Shown here piece after piece: positions 24,269 through 33,624 of a stretch of 64,000 nt of DNA. The notes beneath the pieces were generated by a model that worked only from the letters and a program-made list of their open reading frames with translations, had not been told where the DNA came from and ran no database searches. Position 1 is the first letter of the stretch. Each line of letters starts with the position of its first letter. Both the position numbers and the translations under genes were made by a program. The stretch comes from Gaiellales bacterium. Its GTDB lineage: Bacteria; Actinomycetota; Thermoleophilia; RBG-16-64-13. The stretch spans positions 36,234 through 100,233 of the forward strand of contig JAAYAL010000052.1 in NCBI GenBank assembly GCA_012719395.1, read 5' to 3'.

Positions 24269-25156
24269 ATGGAGAACGTTGCCCAACAGATCCTGAACGG
24301 CCTCACCCTGGGTGCCACCTATGCCCTCATGGCCCTGGGGCTCGCCATCGTCTTCTCCATTATCGGATTGGTCAACTTCGCCCACGGCGAGCTCATCACC
24401 ATCTCCGCCTACACCATGCTGGCCATGCGCTACCTGGGTCTGCCCTGGGTGGTGTGGGCACTGGCGGGCGTGCTGGCCTCGGTGCTGGGAGCACTGGTCA
24501 TGGAGCGGCTGGCCTTCCGGCCGGTGCGCCATGCCAGCCCCGTGACCATGATGCTGACCTCGTTTGGCGTGAGCGTGCTGGTGGCGGCGGCCTTTGAGAT
24601 TGGCATCTCACCGCGCCCGCGTGCCATCCCGCAGCCGGGCTGGATCACCTCCTCCTTCAGCGTGGCCGGGCTGCAACTGCGGGCGGAGCACCTGCTCACC
24701 TTCGGCGTCACCGCGGTGGCGCTGTTGGGACTGCTGCTCCTGCTGCGGCGCAGTCTCATAGGCGCCGCCATGCGTGCTGCGGCCGAGGACTTCGATGCCG
24801 TGCGGCTCATGGGCATCAAGGCCAACGCCGTCATCGCCTACGCGTTCGCCATCTCCGGGCTTCTGGCGGGGCTGGCCTCCGTCATCATCATGTCCCGCCG
24901 GGGCGTGGCCACCCCGCACATGGGGCTCACGTTGGGCCTCAATGCCTTCGTGGCCAACGTGATCGGCGGCATGGGCAACCTGTGGGGAGCCGTGGCCGGA
25001 GGCTTCATCCTGGGCTTCGGCGAGGTGGCGCTGCGCGCCTGGTTGCCTGCCAGCCTCTCCGGGCTCACCCAGGGCTTTCTTTTCCTCATGGTGGCGGTGT
25101 TCCTGCTCATCTGGCCGCATGGTCTCTTTGGCCAGAAGACCGCGGTGCGGGTCTAG
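24269..25156 (+). CDS. ABC transporter permease, LivH type
   Basis: 295 residues with about eight membrane helices. The opening QQILNGLTLGATYALMALGL and the FAHGELITISAYTML segment are typical of LivH. GGMGNLWGAVAGGFILG near the C-terminus is the usual permease-ATPase contact region. Three bases separate it from livF, and livMG follows after 12 bases. Confidence 0.95.
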   Translation: MENVAQQILNGLTLGATYALMALGLAIVFSIIGLVNFAHGELITISAYTMLAMRYLGLPWVVWALAGVLASVLGALVMERLAFRPVRHASPVTMMLTSFGVSVLVAAAFEIGISPRPRAIPQPGWITSSFSVAGLQLRAEHLLTFGVTAVALLGLLLLLRRSLIGAAMRAAAEDFDAVRLMGIKANAVIAYAFAISGLLAGLASVIIMSRRGVATPHMGLTLGLNAFVANVIGGMGNLWGAVAGGFILGFGEVALRAWLPASLSGLTQGFLFLMVAVFLLIWPHGLFGQKTAVRV

Positions 25157-25168
25157 GGGGCGCGGGAT

Positions 25169-27058
25169 ATGAACCAAATCGGCTCTCGTTTCCGCCCTGC
25201 CTTGGGCGGCCTGGCTTCCTGGCTTGTGCTGGCTGTGCTCGCGCTCCTCTATGCCACCGGCTCCAGCTCGCGCGATCAGTTGGTGACGGTGATGCTCATC
25301 AATGCCGTCATTGTGGTCGGCATCCAGATCTACACCGGCAACACCGGCATAGTCTCCTTCGGCCACGTGAGCCTGGCCGGGATTGCCGCCTACCTTTCGG
25401 CACTGCTTGCCACGCCGTCAGCGGTGAAGATGTCCATCATCCCTCATGCTCCTTTCGGCTTGGCCCATGTGGAAATGCCGCCGGTGCTGGGAATCCTCTT
25501 GGCCGTGGTCATCACCACGGCCATCGCCGCCGTGCTGGGCCTGGCCATCAACCGGGTATCCGGGCTCACTGCCTCCATCGTGACCTTGGCCATGCTGTTC
25601 GTGGTCAACGCCGTGCTCACCAACTGGAAGGATCTCACCGGTGGTGCCGAGGCTTTCTACGGCATCCCGGTGGTCACCACGCGCTGGTGGGTGCTGGCGG
25701 CGCTCCTGGCGGCGGTGCTGGCTGCCCGCTACTTCTGGGCCTCCCGCGTGGGGTTGCGGGCGCGCGCCGGCCGCGACGACGAGCTGGCCGCCGCCTCTAT
25801 GGGCGTGCGTGTGGTGCGGGCCCGCTATTTCTCCTGGGTGGTGAGCGCCGTCTTCGCCGCGCTGGGAGGGGCGCTTCTGGGCCACCTACTGGGCGCCATC
25901 CAACCCGGCACCTTCTACCTCTCCTTGAACTTCCTCACCCTGGCCATGCTGGTGCTGGGCGGCATGAACAGCATCACCGGCGCGCTTCTGGGCACGGTGG
26001 TGGTCACAGTGGGCTCGGAGTTGGCCCGCTGGTTGGGTGACGGGCCGCGGTTGTTGGGAGTGGATCTACCAGACCTGCCCGGTCTCTCCCTGCTCTTTCA
26101 GGGGGCGGTGATCCTCATCGTCATGCTGTTGAAGCCTGAGGGCATCATGGGTGATCGTGAGCTTGACCACTTGTGGCGGCGCCGGGGAAGGCCGGTATCG
26201 GAGCCGGCTGAGGCGCCGGCGTTGCCTGGCGCGGAGCCGGCTGAGGCGCAGTCGGCGGTGGCTCCGGGCGCCACGGTGCCCTCGGCCGCGCAGCCGGGTC
26301 GGCCCCTGCTCGCCGTGTCCAGTGTTTCTATGCACTTCGCCGGCCTGCGTGCCGTGGACGGAGTCTCGTTGGAGGTCCACCCGGGCCAGATCGTGGGCCT
26401 GATTGGCCCCAACGGTGCCGGCAAGACCACGTTGCTCAACGTGATCTCCGGTGTCTACTCGCCCACCGGGGGCAAGGTGACGCTGGGAGAGGAGGAGATC
26501 AGCTCTCTGTCCGCCACCCGGATCGCCTGGAGGGGCGTGGCCCGCACCTTCCAGAACATCCACCTCTTCAGCGGGCTGTCTGTGCGCGAGAACATTGAGG
26601 TGGGTGCGGCCACGGCTGCCGCCCATCGTCCTGAGGTGCATCGCGCTGCGGACGAGCTTTTGGAGTTGTCCGGTCTCGGCGAGGTGGCGGAACGCAAGGC
26701 CTCCACGCTTCCCTACGGCCTGCAGCGCCAGGTGGAGATGGCGCGGGCCGTGGCCCTGGGCCCCCAGGTGCTGCTCCTGGATGAGCCGGCGGCAGGTATG
26801 AACGAGGCGGAGTCAGAGGCGCTCATCGGGGCCATCCGTGCCATTCGGGATCGGGAAGGGTGCGCTGTGTTGCTCATCGACCACGATCTGCACTTCGTGC
26901 TCAACCTCTGTGAGCGCATCTACGTGCTGGATGCCGGAAGAATCATCGCTGCGGGCACTCCGGACGAAATCCAGAAGGAGGCCTGTGTGATCGAAGCCTA
27001 CCTGGGCACGAAGGCCGGCGGCGCCTCGGGACAGGTGCAGGTGGAAGCGGTGGTCTAG
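25169..27058 (+). CDS. LivM permease-LivG ATPase fusion protein
   Basis: 629 residues. Residues 1-330 are a LivM-type permease (TGNTGIVSFGHVSLAGIAAYLSA is the family mark; GGMNSITGALLGT later). A Pro/Ala/Glu-rich linker of about 45 residues follows, then a full LivG-type ATPase: Walker A GPNGAGKT, Q-loop in FQNIHLF, signature TLPYGLQRQVEMARA (degenerate LSGGQ, as usual in LivG), Walker B LLLDEPAAGM. The linker contains repeated EPAEA-like units. The fusion fixes permease and one ATPase at equal dose while LivF stays separate. Its end is 18 bases from the end of the convergent gene. Confidence 0.93.
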   Translation: MNQIGSRFRPALGGLASWLVLAVLALLYATGSSSRDQLVTVMLINAVIVVGIQIYTGNTGIVSFGHVSLAGIAAYLSALLATPSAVKMSIIPHAPFGLAHVEMPPVLGILLAVVITTAIAAVLGLAINRVSGLTASIVTLAMLFVVNAVLTNWKDLTGGAEAFYGIPVVTTRWWVLAALLAAVLAARYFWASRVGLRARAGRDDELAAASMGVRVVRARYFSWVVSAVFAALGGALLGHLLGAIQPGTFYLSLNFLTLAMLVLGGMNSITGALLGTVVVTVGSELARWLGDGPRLLGVDLPDLPGLSLLFQGAVILIVMLLKPEGIMGDRELDHLWRRRGRPVSEPAEAPALPGAEPAEAQSAVAPGATVPSAAQPGRPLLAVSSVSMHFAGLRAVDGVSLEVHPGQIVGLIGPNGAGKTTLLNVISGVYSPTGGKVTLGEEEISSLSATRIAWRGVARTFQNIHLFSGLSVRENIEVGAATAAAHRPEVHRAADELLELSGLGEVAERKASTLPYGLQRQVEMARAVALGPQVLLLDEPAAGMNEAESEALIGAIRAIRDREGCAVLLIDHDLHFVLNLCERIYVLDAGRIIAAGTPDEIQKEACVIEAYLGTKAGGASGQVQVEAVV

Positions 27059-27076
27059 ATTCGCGGGCGCAGGCGA

Positions 27077-27889
27077 TCACGAGGAGCTTCGTTTTCTGGG
27101 CGGTGGCTTGGGACGATAACGGATGAGAATGTACAACAGGATGAGGACCACCGCCGCCAGCGCCAGATACTCCAGATGCCAGCCGCTCTGCGAGAGGCCT
27201 CGGCCGAAGCCGGAGACCGGTGTCTCCGTCCATCGCTGAGGCAGGGCAATGCCGGTGACCGGGAAGATCGTCTCCCGGGTGCCGTCGGGACGCCGCAGGT
27301 AGATGGTGTCGCCCTCCACGGCGAAGTCGTTGTCGAGCCCGCCGGAGCGGAGGTACCGCTGGATGGCGAGCAGCTCGCCGGGGGAGTAGGGCCCGGCCAG
27401 AATGGTGAGGTCTGCCGTCTCTCCGTCCCTCACCTCGAAGATGCCCCACTTCTCCAGCAGTACGTCGCCGCCGGGCATATCAGCGGAAACCACGACCTCA
27501 TCGCCCACCTGCAGCGTCTCTCGCGTGGCCCTCTGCTCAACCTGCGCCGGTCCTCTGGGCTTCATCCCTGCCAAGGCGGAGACCGGTTCCAGTGTCAGCA
27601 CAGTGCCCTCGATGGCGGCGATCCGGCCTAGGAGCAGGGTGTCCTGATCCCCCTGCGTGAGCAGATAGAGAGGATCGGCGGCGCGAGCGCTGGGAGTTGC
27701 CACCAGGCTCGCTGCGGCCCAAGCCCACAGGCCCAGAAGGAGGAGCCCCAGGAGGACGATGACGGCCCCGCAGCCGGTTGGCCGATACCACGGTAGGCGA
27801 TCATCGGAGATCGTAGGTGGCCAACCCTCCTTCGAGCACCAGCTCCACCCGGTGGGGCGATGTGGCGAACCCCGGTGATTCGAATCCAT
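27077..27889 (-). CDS. Membrane-anchored hypothetical protein
   Basis: Up to 270 residues; family not recognised. One membrane segment near residues 40-62 (GAVIVLLGLLLLGLWAWAAA) and one at the C-terminus (LALAAVVLILLYILIRYR) followed by a basic tail PKPPPRKRSSS. The part between is beta-rich and presumably extracellular, with an IYLRRPDGTRETIFPVTGIALP stretch. The start is uncertain: ATG 27889 overlaps the upstream gene by 89 bases and is the only conventional start before the first membrane segment; AAGGAGGG inside the overlap points to a non-standard start closer to 27820. Last gene of a three-gene minus-strand cassette. Confidence 0.65.
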   Translation of the reverse strand: MDSNHRGSPHRPTGWSWCSKEGWPPTISDDRLPWYRPTGCGAVIVLLGLLLLGLWAWAAASLVATPSARAADPLYLLTQGDQDTLLLGRIAAIEGTVLTLEPVSALAGMKPRGPAQVEQRATRETLQVGDEVVVSADMPGGDVLLEKWGIFEVRDGETADLTILAGPYSPGELLAIQRYLRSGGLDNDFAVEGDTIYLRRPDGTRETIFPVTGIALPQRWTETPVSGFGRGLSQSGWHLEYLALAAVVLILLYILIRYRPKPPPRKRSSS

Positions 27890-28604
27890 CTTTCACCGGG
27901 GGGAAACGTGTCTGGTCCACGTTGACTGAACTGAGGCCCACCGAGGTCTTCGCGCGCACGGCCACGCCTGCCGGCACCACGATATGGATGGAGGCGGCGC
28001 CTGCCGCGATGCGCCCTTCAGTGTACCCGGCTGTGGCCGGGAGGGTGACGGTGGTGGAACTGGCCCCGGTGTTGAGTTCGAAACGGGTGCACTTCAGGGG
28101 GGCGAGGTCGATGTACTGCTCCGAAGCCCCAGTCTGCAGCTTGAGGTCCAAAGGCACGGCGGAGCTGAAGGTGACGTCCCAGTCCAGGGCACCGGCCCCC
28201 GTCCAGGCGAAAGACTTGTCCAGCCAGCCGCCCGCGGGCAATTCCAACTGGGCTTCCAGCAGGGAGCCGCTCACCAAAGCGGCCGTCTTCTTGAGCCCTC
28301 CCCCAAAGCGGCCCCATGCCAGATAGCCGGGGGCCTCTCCACCGCGGACGATGAGCCGGCCGGCCCCGTGGTTGACCACCACGCGGGCGGCGGTGGCCCC
28401 ACCCAGGGGGATGTTGTCTTCCACCACCTCGGCCGCCGTGGAGCGGTGACCGAGGTTGGCCAGGATCAGGGCCAAGCCGGCTGCAATGAGGACGATGGCC
28501 CAGAAAGCGTCCCAGGTCAGTCCCGGCAGCAGGTTGAGATTCTCCAGCAGCAGCCACAGGCCCACGATCACCAAGATGATCGCCCAGATGTACTTGCCTC
28601 TCAT
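27801..28604 (-). CDS. LiaI/LiaF-like membrane protein
   Basis: 267 residues. Two N-terminal membrane helices (YIWAIILVIVGLWLLLENL and WAIVLIAAGLALILANLG) form a LiaF/DUF5668-like module, followed by a beta-helix-like domain similar to DUF4097/LiaF C-terminal adhesin-like domains (GAGRLIVRGG, NTGASSTTVTLP, AAGAASIHIVVPAG). Such proteins sense or damp cell-envelope stress; no LiaRS-type two-component genes are nearby, so the role is open. ATG 28604 has AAGGAGGTG before it and overlaps the stop of the previous gene. Confidence 0.8.
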   Translation of the reverse strand: MRGKYIWAIILVIVGLWLLLENLNLLPGLTWDAFWAIVLIAAGLALILANLGHRSTAAEVVEDNIPLGGATAARVVVNHGAGRLIVRGGEAPGYLAWGRFGGGLKKTAALVSGSLLEAQLELPAGGWLDKSFAWTGAGALDWDVTFSSAVPLDLKLQTGASEQYIDLAPLKCTRFELNTGASSTTVTLPATAGYTEGRIAAGAASIHIVVPAGVAVRAKTSVGLSSVNVDQTRFPPVKDGFESPGFATSPHRVELVLEGGLATYDLR

Positions 28605-29455
28605 GCGGCACCTCCTTGGTCCTCACCCGGTCCGTTGGGGCGCCGCCCGGTTCCGGCGGGCTGCGTGGGGGAAGCCGCGGCCGAGGGTGAGGAGGGATTT
28701 GCCCTCTCGCACGTCTGCCGGGCGGCGTCCAGCCGGGCGCGGTTGCCACGGATGGCTTCCAGCTGCCTCTCGGCAGCTTTGACGGCCGCTTCCTTCTCGC
28801 GGCGGGTGGCTCCCAACTCTGTCTGCGCCGCGGCGGCAGCCTCCTCCCGTTTGGCCAGGATGGCGTCCCTCCCCTCGGCGGCCGTTGCCAGCGTGCTTGC
28901 GAACTGCCGCACCCTGGCGCCGTCCTCGGCTGGGGTCAGGCTCACGAAGATGGGGGTCTCGATGAGCAGGTACTCGGTCTTGGCTGCCTCCGGCTCGCCC
29001 GCGCGGGCCATGAGATCGCGGAAGACCTCCTTCTCCGCCCGGGAGATGGCTTCCGGTCGGGCCGCAGCCAGGCGTTGCGCCGTCTCCACGGTGACGGTGA
29101 GCGTGCCGGTGCCGAACACGAAGGAGCCTTCGGGGGCCTCCAGATGGTCCTCGAACAGCTTCAGCTTCTTGTAGTTCCCCAGCGGCCGGTAGCCTATGGT
29201 CTGTGTGTCCACCAGCGCCTCCTCCGCCTGCTTCTCCCGCTTGTCCCAGGTCTCGCGCGTGGTGCGCAAGGTCTGCTCGGCCCGGGAGACGTCGGCGTCA
29301 TACTGGCGCTGCGCCTCGTAGAGCTCGCGTTCTTCCGGTTTCATGGCGCGGACCCGGCGACGCCGGCGCACGCGGACGCTGATGTAGACGGCCAGAGCGA
29401 CCACGATGACGGCTGCAGCCCCGATGATGATCCACGCGGTCTGCGATAGGTTCAC
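28601..29455 (-). CDS. Single-pass membrane protein with coiled-coil
   Basis: 284 residues from GTG 29455, with AGGAGG seven bases upstream. N-terminal membrane anchor TAWIIIGAAAVIVVALAVYI followed by RVRRRRRVRA, so the bulk is cytoplasmic. The rest is largely helical, charged coiled-coil (for example RELYEAQRQYDADVSRAEQ and RREKEAAVKAAERQLEAIRG) around a small beta-containing segment (GSFVFGTGTLTVTV), ending in a disordered Pro/Ser tail. I do not recognise the family. First gene of the minus-strand cassette. Confidence 0.75.
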   Translation of the reverse strand: MNLSQTAWIIIGAAAVIVVALAVYISVRVRRRRRVRAMKPEERELYEAQRQYDADVSRAEQTLRTTRETWDKREKQAEEALVDTQTIGYRPLGNYKKLKLFEDHLEAPEGSFVFGTGTLTVTVETAQRLAAARPEAISRAEKEVFRDLMARAGEPEAAKTEYLLIETPIFVSLTPAEDGARVRQFASTLATAAEGRDAILAKREEAAAAAQTELGATRREKEAAVKAAERQLEAIRGNRARLDAARQTCERANPSSPSAAASPTQPAGTGRRPNGPGEDQGGAA

Positions 29456-29588
29456 TGATGTGCCTCCTGGCGGATGACAGCGGGCTTCATCCAGTGTACC
29501 CGCAAGTGCCTCGGTCGTGACCGCCCCCGCGGCTGTAGGGGGTATCCTTGACATGCGTGAGCGTTCCAGTGCTACGAAGGAGAGATGA

Positions 29589-31625
29589 GTGCCGCTGATC
29601 TACTGCCCGCTGTGCGAAGCGCACTGCGGGCTGGAGGTTGACCTGGAGGGAGGGCGCGCTCTCGCCGTGAGGGGCGCCGTGTCCGATCCGGACACGCACG
29701 GCTTCGTATGTCCCAAAGGCGCCGCCCTGGCTGAGGTGCACAATCATCCGGAGCGGCTGCGTACTCCGCTGCTGCGTGCGGCGGACGGCCGCCAGCGGGC
29801 GGTGGGTTGGGCAGAGGCGCTGGGCTTCATCGCGGAGCGGCTCGAGGCCGTGCGTGAGCGGCACGGCGCCCAAGCAGTGGCCGTGCACGTGGGCCGGGCG
29901 GGCGTGGATGCCGATTTCACGGACTTCGCCCGTCTGTTCTGCTTTCAGTTCGGTTCGCCCAACTTCTCGCACGCCGGCAGCCACTGCTTCATGTCCAAGC
30001 GCATGGCCAATGTGCTGACCTACGGCACCTTGACCGTCCCGGACTACCGTCGCTCCGACTGCATGCTGCTCTGGGGCTACAACCCCTCGGCCTCCTGCCC
30101 CGCCCTGGCCTCCCTCATCCGACGGCGTAAGGAGGAGGGGGCGGCACTGGTTGTGGTGGACCCCTACTGCACGCCGCCGGCCCGCCTGGCGGACCTGCAT
30201 CTGCAGCTTCGCCCTGGGAGTGATGGGGCGCTGGCGCTGGGGCTGCTCAACGTGGTGCTGGAGGAAGGGCTGTATGACGCCGCTTTCACTGAAACCTGGG
30301 CGGTGGGGCTGGACGAGCTGCGCGCCTCCGCCGCCGCCTATGTGCCGGACGTAGTGGAGGAGCTGACCTGGGTGCCGGCCGACCGGGTGAGGGAGGCGGC
30401 GCGGCTGTACGCCGGCGCCGCCTCGGCCTGTATGGCCCAGGGTCTGGCCGCGGAGCTGCACGTGGGTGGGCTGCAGGGGTTGCGGGGCGTGGCCGCGCTG
30501 CAGGCGCTGACCGGGAATCTCGATATCCCCGGCGGCGGGCTGCTGCGCCCCCGTTCGCCCCTGGCCGGCGTGGGTGCTGGGAAGGCCAAACCGGCCGCCG
30601 ATCCCATCGGCGCGGATACGCTGCCGCTCTACGTGCTCCTGAGTGACGCGGCTCAGGCCAATCTCTATGCGGATGCCGTGCTGGAGGATCGACCCTATCC
30701 ACTGCGTGCGCTGGTAGTGACCTGCAGCAATCCGCCGCTCACCTGGCCGGGGTCGCCGCGGGTGGCGCGGGCACTGGAAGCACTTGATCTGCTGGTGGCC
30801 GTGGACCATTTTCGGACCGCTACCACCCGCCGGGCGCATGTGGTGCTGCCAGCCGCCTCGCCGTTGGAGCGCTGGGAGGTCTTCGATCGCTTCGAGTTCT
30901 CCACTGAGCCGCGCCTGTTGGTATCGGCCCGGGCAGTGTCGCCCCAGGGGCCGCTCTCAGACTGGGAAGTCTTCCGGCGAGTTGCCCAGGCCGTGGGCCT
31001 GGGCGAACGCTGGCCCTGGGTGGACGAGGAGGCGGCGCTCGATTTCCGCCTGAGTCGCCTGGGGGTGACGGCGCGCCAAGTGGCGGACATGCCGGAGGGT
31101 CTGCGCTATCGCGATCCTGCCTACCGCACCTACGAGCGGCAGGGCTTTCAGACCCCCTCGCGGAAGGTGGAGTTGTTCTCACCGCGCATGGCCGAAGCCG
31201 GGTACAGCGGCGTCCCCGTGTTTCTGGAGCCCACGGAGAGCCCCTTCGCCCGGCCGGAGCTGATGGAGGAGTTCCCACTGGTCCTCGGCACCGGTGCCCG
31301 TCATATCGCCTATGTGAGCTCGCGGGGCCGCAATCTGGCCTCGCTGCGGCGCTTGGCGCCGAAGCCCGTGGTGGAGGTGCACCCGGAGACGGCCGCGGCC
31401 TTGAGGCTGGTGGAGGGGGCGCCCGTCCGTCTCACCACGCCGCGGGGCTCCATCACCGTTACGGTGGCCCTCAGCAGCGCTTTGGACCCGCGCGTCATCC
31501 GTGCTCTGCACGGTTGGGAAGAGGCCAACATCAACGAGATAACCGAATATGCCGCGTCTGCATGCGATCCCGTCACCGGCTTCCCGCCCTGGCGCGCCCT
31601 GCTGGCGCGGGTGGAGCCGGTGTAG
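29589..31625 (+). CDS. Molybdopterin (Mo/W-bis-PGD) oxidoreductase, DMSO reductase superfamily
   Basis: 678 residues. N-terminal [4Fe-4S] motif C6-x2-C9-x3-C13-x27-C41 with Lys after the last Cys (CPKG), as in formate-dehydrogenase-like members. A possible metal ligand is Cys133 in SHAGSHCFMSKRMA. The molybdopterin dinucleotide-binding C-terminal domain is present (LVLGTGARHIAYVSSRGRN to EANINEITEYAASACDPVTG). No Tat signal, so cytoplasmic, and no electron-transfer partner next to it. Substrate cannot be assigned. GTG 29589 follows AAGGAGAGATGA. The ABC-F gene starts 3 bases after its stop. Confidence 0.9.
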   Translation: MPLIYCPLCEAHCGLEVDLEGGRALAVRGAVSDPDTHGFVCPKGAALAEVHNHPERLRTPLLRAADGRQRAVGWAEALGFIAERLEAVRERHGAQAVAVHVGRAGVDADFTDFARLFCFQFGSPNFSHAGSHCFMSKRMANVLTYGTLTVPDYRRSDCMLLWGYNPSASCPALASLIRRRKEEGAALVVVDPYCTPPARLADLHLQLRPGSDGALALGLLNVVLEEGLYDAAFTETWAVGLDELRASAAAYVPDVVEELTWVPADRVREAARLYAGAASACMAQGLAAELHVGGLQGLRGVAALQALTGNLDIPGGGLLRPRSPLAGVGAGKAKPAADPIGADTLPLYVLLSDAAQANLYADAVLEDRPYPLRALVVTCSNPPLTWPGSPRVARALEALDLLVAVDHFRTATTRRAHVVLPAASPLERWEVFDRFEFSTEPRLLVSARAVSPQGPLSDWEVFRRVAQAVGLGERWPWVDEEAALDFRLSRLGVTARQVADMPEGLRYRDPAYRTYERQGFQTPSRKVELFSPRMAEAGYSGVPVFLEPTESPFARPELMEEFPLVLGTGARHIAYVSSRGRNLASLRRLAPKPVVEVHPETAAALRLVEGAPVRLTTPRGSITVTVALSSALDPRVIRALHGWEEANINEITEYAASACDPVTGFPPWRALLARVEPV

Positions 31626-31628
31626 GCA

Positions 31629-33602
31629 GTGCTGCACCTCACCGACCTCTCCAAATCCTTTGGCGACCAGGTCATCCTGGATCGCGCCTCGCTGCACATC
31701 AAACCGGGCATGCGCATGGGGCTGGTGGGGCCCAACGGCGCCGGTAAGACCACGCTGCTCCGTCTCATCTGCGGCGAGCTGTCTCTGGACGGAGGGGAGA
31801 TCAGTGGGCGCAAGGACCTGCGCATCGGTTTCCTGCCGCAGGAGATCGAGGAGCTGGCCGGGCATTCGGTGATGGAGGAGGTGCTGATCTCCTACCGGGC
31901 GGTGCTGGACATGGAGGTGCGGCTGAAGGAATTGGGCGAGCAGCTGGCTGTGGCCCAGCATGAGGCGGCGCACGCCCTGCTGCGCGAGATGGGTGACATG
32001 CAGCATGCCTTTGAGGCGGCGCATGGCTTTGAAGTGGAGGCGCGCGCCCAGGCGGTGCTGCGTGGCATGGCTTTCAAGGAGGAGGATTTCGGTCGCCCCA
32101 TCTACGAGCTGTCGGGCGGCTGGCGCATGCGTGTGGCGCTGGCCCGGCTGTTGTTGGAGCAACCGGAGCTGCTGTTGCTGGATGAGCCCACCAACCACCT
32201 GGACCTGGAGAGCCTGCTGTGGCTGGAGGAGTTCCTGATGGACTGGCCCGGGTCTCTGGTCATCATCAGCCACGACCGCTACTTCCTGAACCGCATGGTC
32301 ACCCACATCGTGGAGCTGGACCGGGGCACGTTGGATCTCTACGCCGGCGACTACGATCACTTCGAGACGGAGAAGCGTCAGCGTTACGAGACACTGGTGA
32401 GCGCCGCCCGCAACCAGCAGCGAGAGATAGACCAGGCCGAGACCTTCATCCGCCGCTTCCGGGCCAAGAACCGCAAAGCCAAGCAGGTGCAACAGCGCGT
32501 CCGGCAACTGGAGAAGCTGGAGCGCATCTCCGTGCCCGAACTGGATCGCCCCGCTATCACCTTTCGCTTCCCGCAGCCGGGCCGCACGGGGCGGGAGGTG
32601 GCGGAGATCAAAGGCGTGCGCAAGGCCTACGGGGACAACGTGGTGTACAAGCGGCTGGATGTCACCATCGAGCGCGGGGACAAGATCGCGCTGGTGGGGC
32701 CCAACGGCTCCGGCAAGTCCACGCTGCTCAAGATGCTGGCCGGTGTGATCGCGCCCGATGGCGGCAGCGTTCGTCTGGGCCACATGGTAGGGCGCGAGTA
32801 CTACGCTCAGCACCAACTGGAGGTGCTGGATCCGGAGATGACGGTGCTGCAGACCATGGAGGCCCGGTCGCGCAGCGGGGACGCCGCCCGCCTGCGGGGC
32901 TACCTGGGCGCCTTCCTCTTCACCGGCGATGACGTGGACAAGAGGGTCTCCGTCCTCTCCGGAGGGGAGAAGGCACGGCTGGCCTTGGCCCGCATGTTGC
33001 TGGATCCGGCCGGCCTACTCCTGCTGGACGAACCCACCAACCACTTGGACATGGCCTCGCGCGATGTCCTCACCGAGGCGCTTCGGCAGTTCGAGGGCTC
33101 CATTGTCTTCATCAGCCATGACCGCCGCCTCATCAACGCCATCGCTACCCAGGTGGTGGAAGTGGAGGCGGGAAGGCTGACACACTACCTGGGCGATTGG
33201 GAGTACTACCAGTGGAAGAAGGGCCGACGCGGGGCGACTGAGGCCAAGACGGCCGTGGGGAGCGCGGGCGCGTCCACCGGCCGCGCCGCCGCGGGTGACG
33301 GTGACCGGCGGCAGGCAGCGGCGGCTCCCGGCCCGGTCGAGCGCCATCCCCCCTCGCCGGGGGTGGGCTACAAGGAGCGCAAGGAGATCAACCGCCGGTA
33401 CCGTCAGGCGGAGAAGCGCATCCTGGAATTGGAGGAACGCCAGCGCCACCTCGCCGTTACTCTGAGCGACCCAGGCAACGCCTCGGACTATCAGGTGCTG
33501 TTGGACGCCACGCAGGAAGCGGCGCGCGTGGCCGACGAACTGCTGATGCTCTACGAGGAGTGGGAGGGCCTCACGGATACCATCGGTGGCATGGATCCGT
33601 AG
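31629..33602 (+). CDS. ABC-F family ATPase (ribosome-associated type)
   Basis: 657 residues, GTG 31629. Two ABC domains, each with Walker A (GPNGAGKTTLLRLI; GPNGSGKSTLLKML), an LSGG-type signature (ELSGGWRMRVALA; VLSGGEKARLALA) and the ABC-F mark LLLDEPTNHLD. The linker between them is the charged P-site tRNA-interaction motif region (QREIDQAETFIRRFRAKNRK). The C-terminal extension is a predicted coiled-coil as in Uup/EttA-type proteins. No membrane domain, so it acts on translation or ribosome protection, not transport. Confidence 0.95.
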   Translation: MLHLTDLSKSFGDQVILDRASLHIKPGMRMGLVGPNGAGKTTLLRLICGELSLDGGEISGRKDLRIGFLPQEIEELAGHSVMEEVLISYRAVLDMEVRLKELGEQLAVAQHEAAHALLREMGDMQHAFEAAHGFEVEARAQAVLRGMAFKEEDFGRPIYELSGGWRMRVALARLLLEQPELLLLDEPTNHLDLESLLWLEEFLMDWPGSLVIISHDRYFLNRMVTHIVELDRGTLDLYAGDYDHFETEKRQRYETLVSAARNQQREIDQAETFIRRFRAKNRKAKQVQQRVRQLEKLERISVPELDRPAITFRFPQPGRTGREVAEIKGVRKAYGDNVVYKRLDVTIERGDKIALVGPNGSGKSTLLKMLAGVIAPDGGSVRLGHMVGREYYAQHQLEVLDPEMTVLQTMEARSRSGDAARLRGYLGAFLFTGDDVDKRVSVLSGGEKARLALARMLLDPAGLLLLDEPTNHLDMASRDVLTEALRQFEGSIVFISHDRRLINAIATQVVEVEAGRLTHYLGDWEYYQWKKGRRGATEAKTAVGSAGASTGRAAAGDGDRRQAAAAPGPVERHPPSPGVGYKERKEINRRYRQAEKRILELEERQRHLAVTLSDPGNASDYQVLLDATQEAARVADELLMLYEEWEGLTDTIGGMDP

Positions 33603-33624
33603 TCCAGCGTGGACCAGAGGTGAC

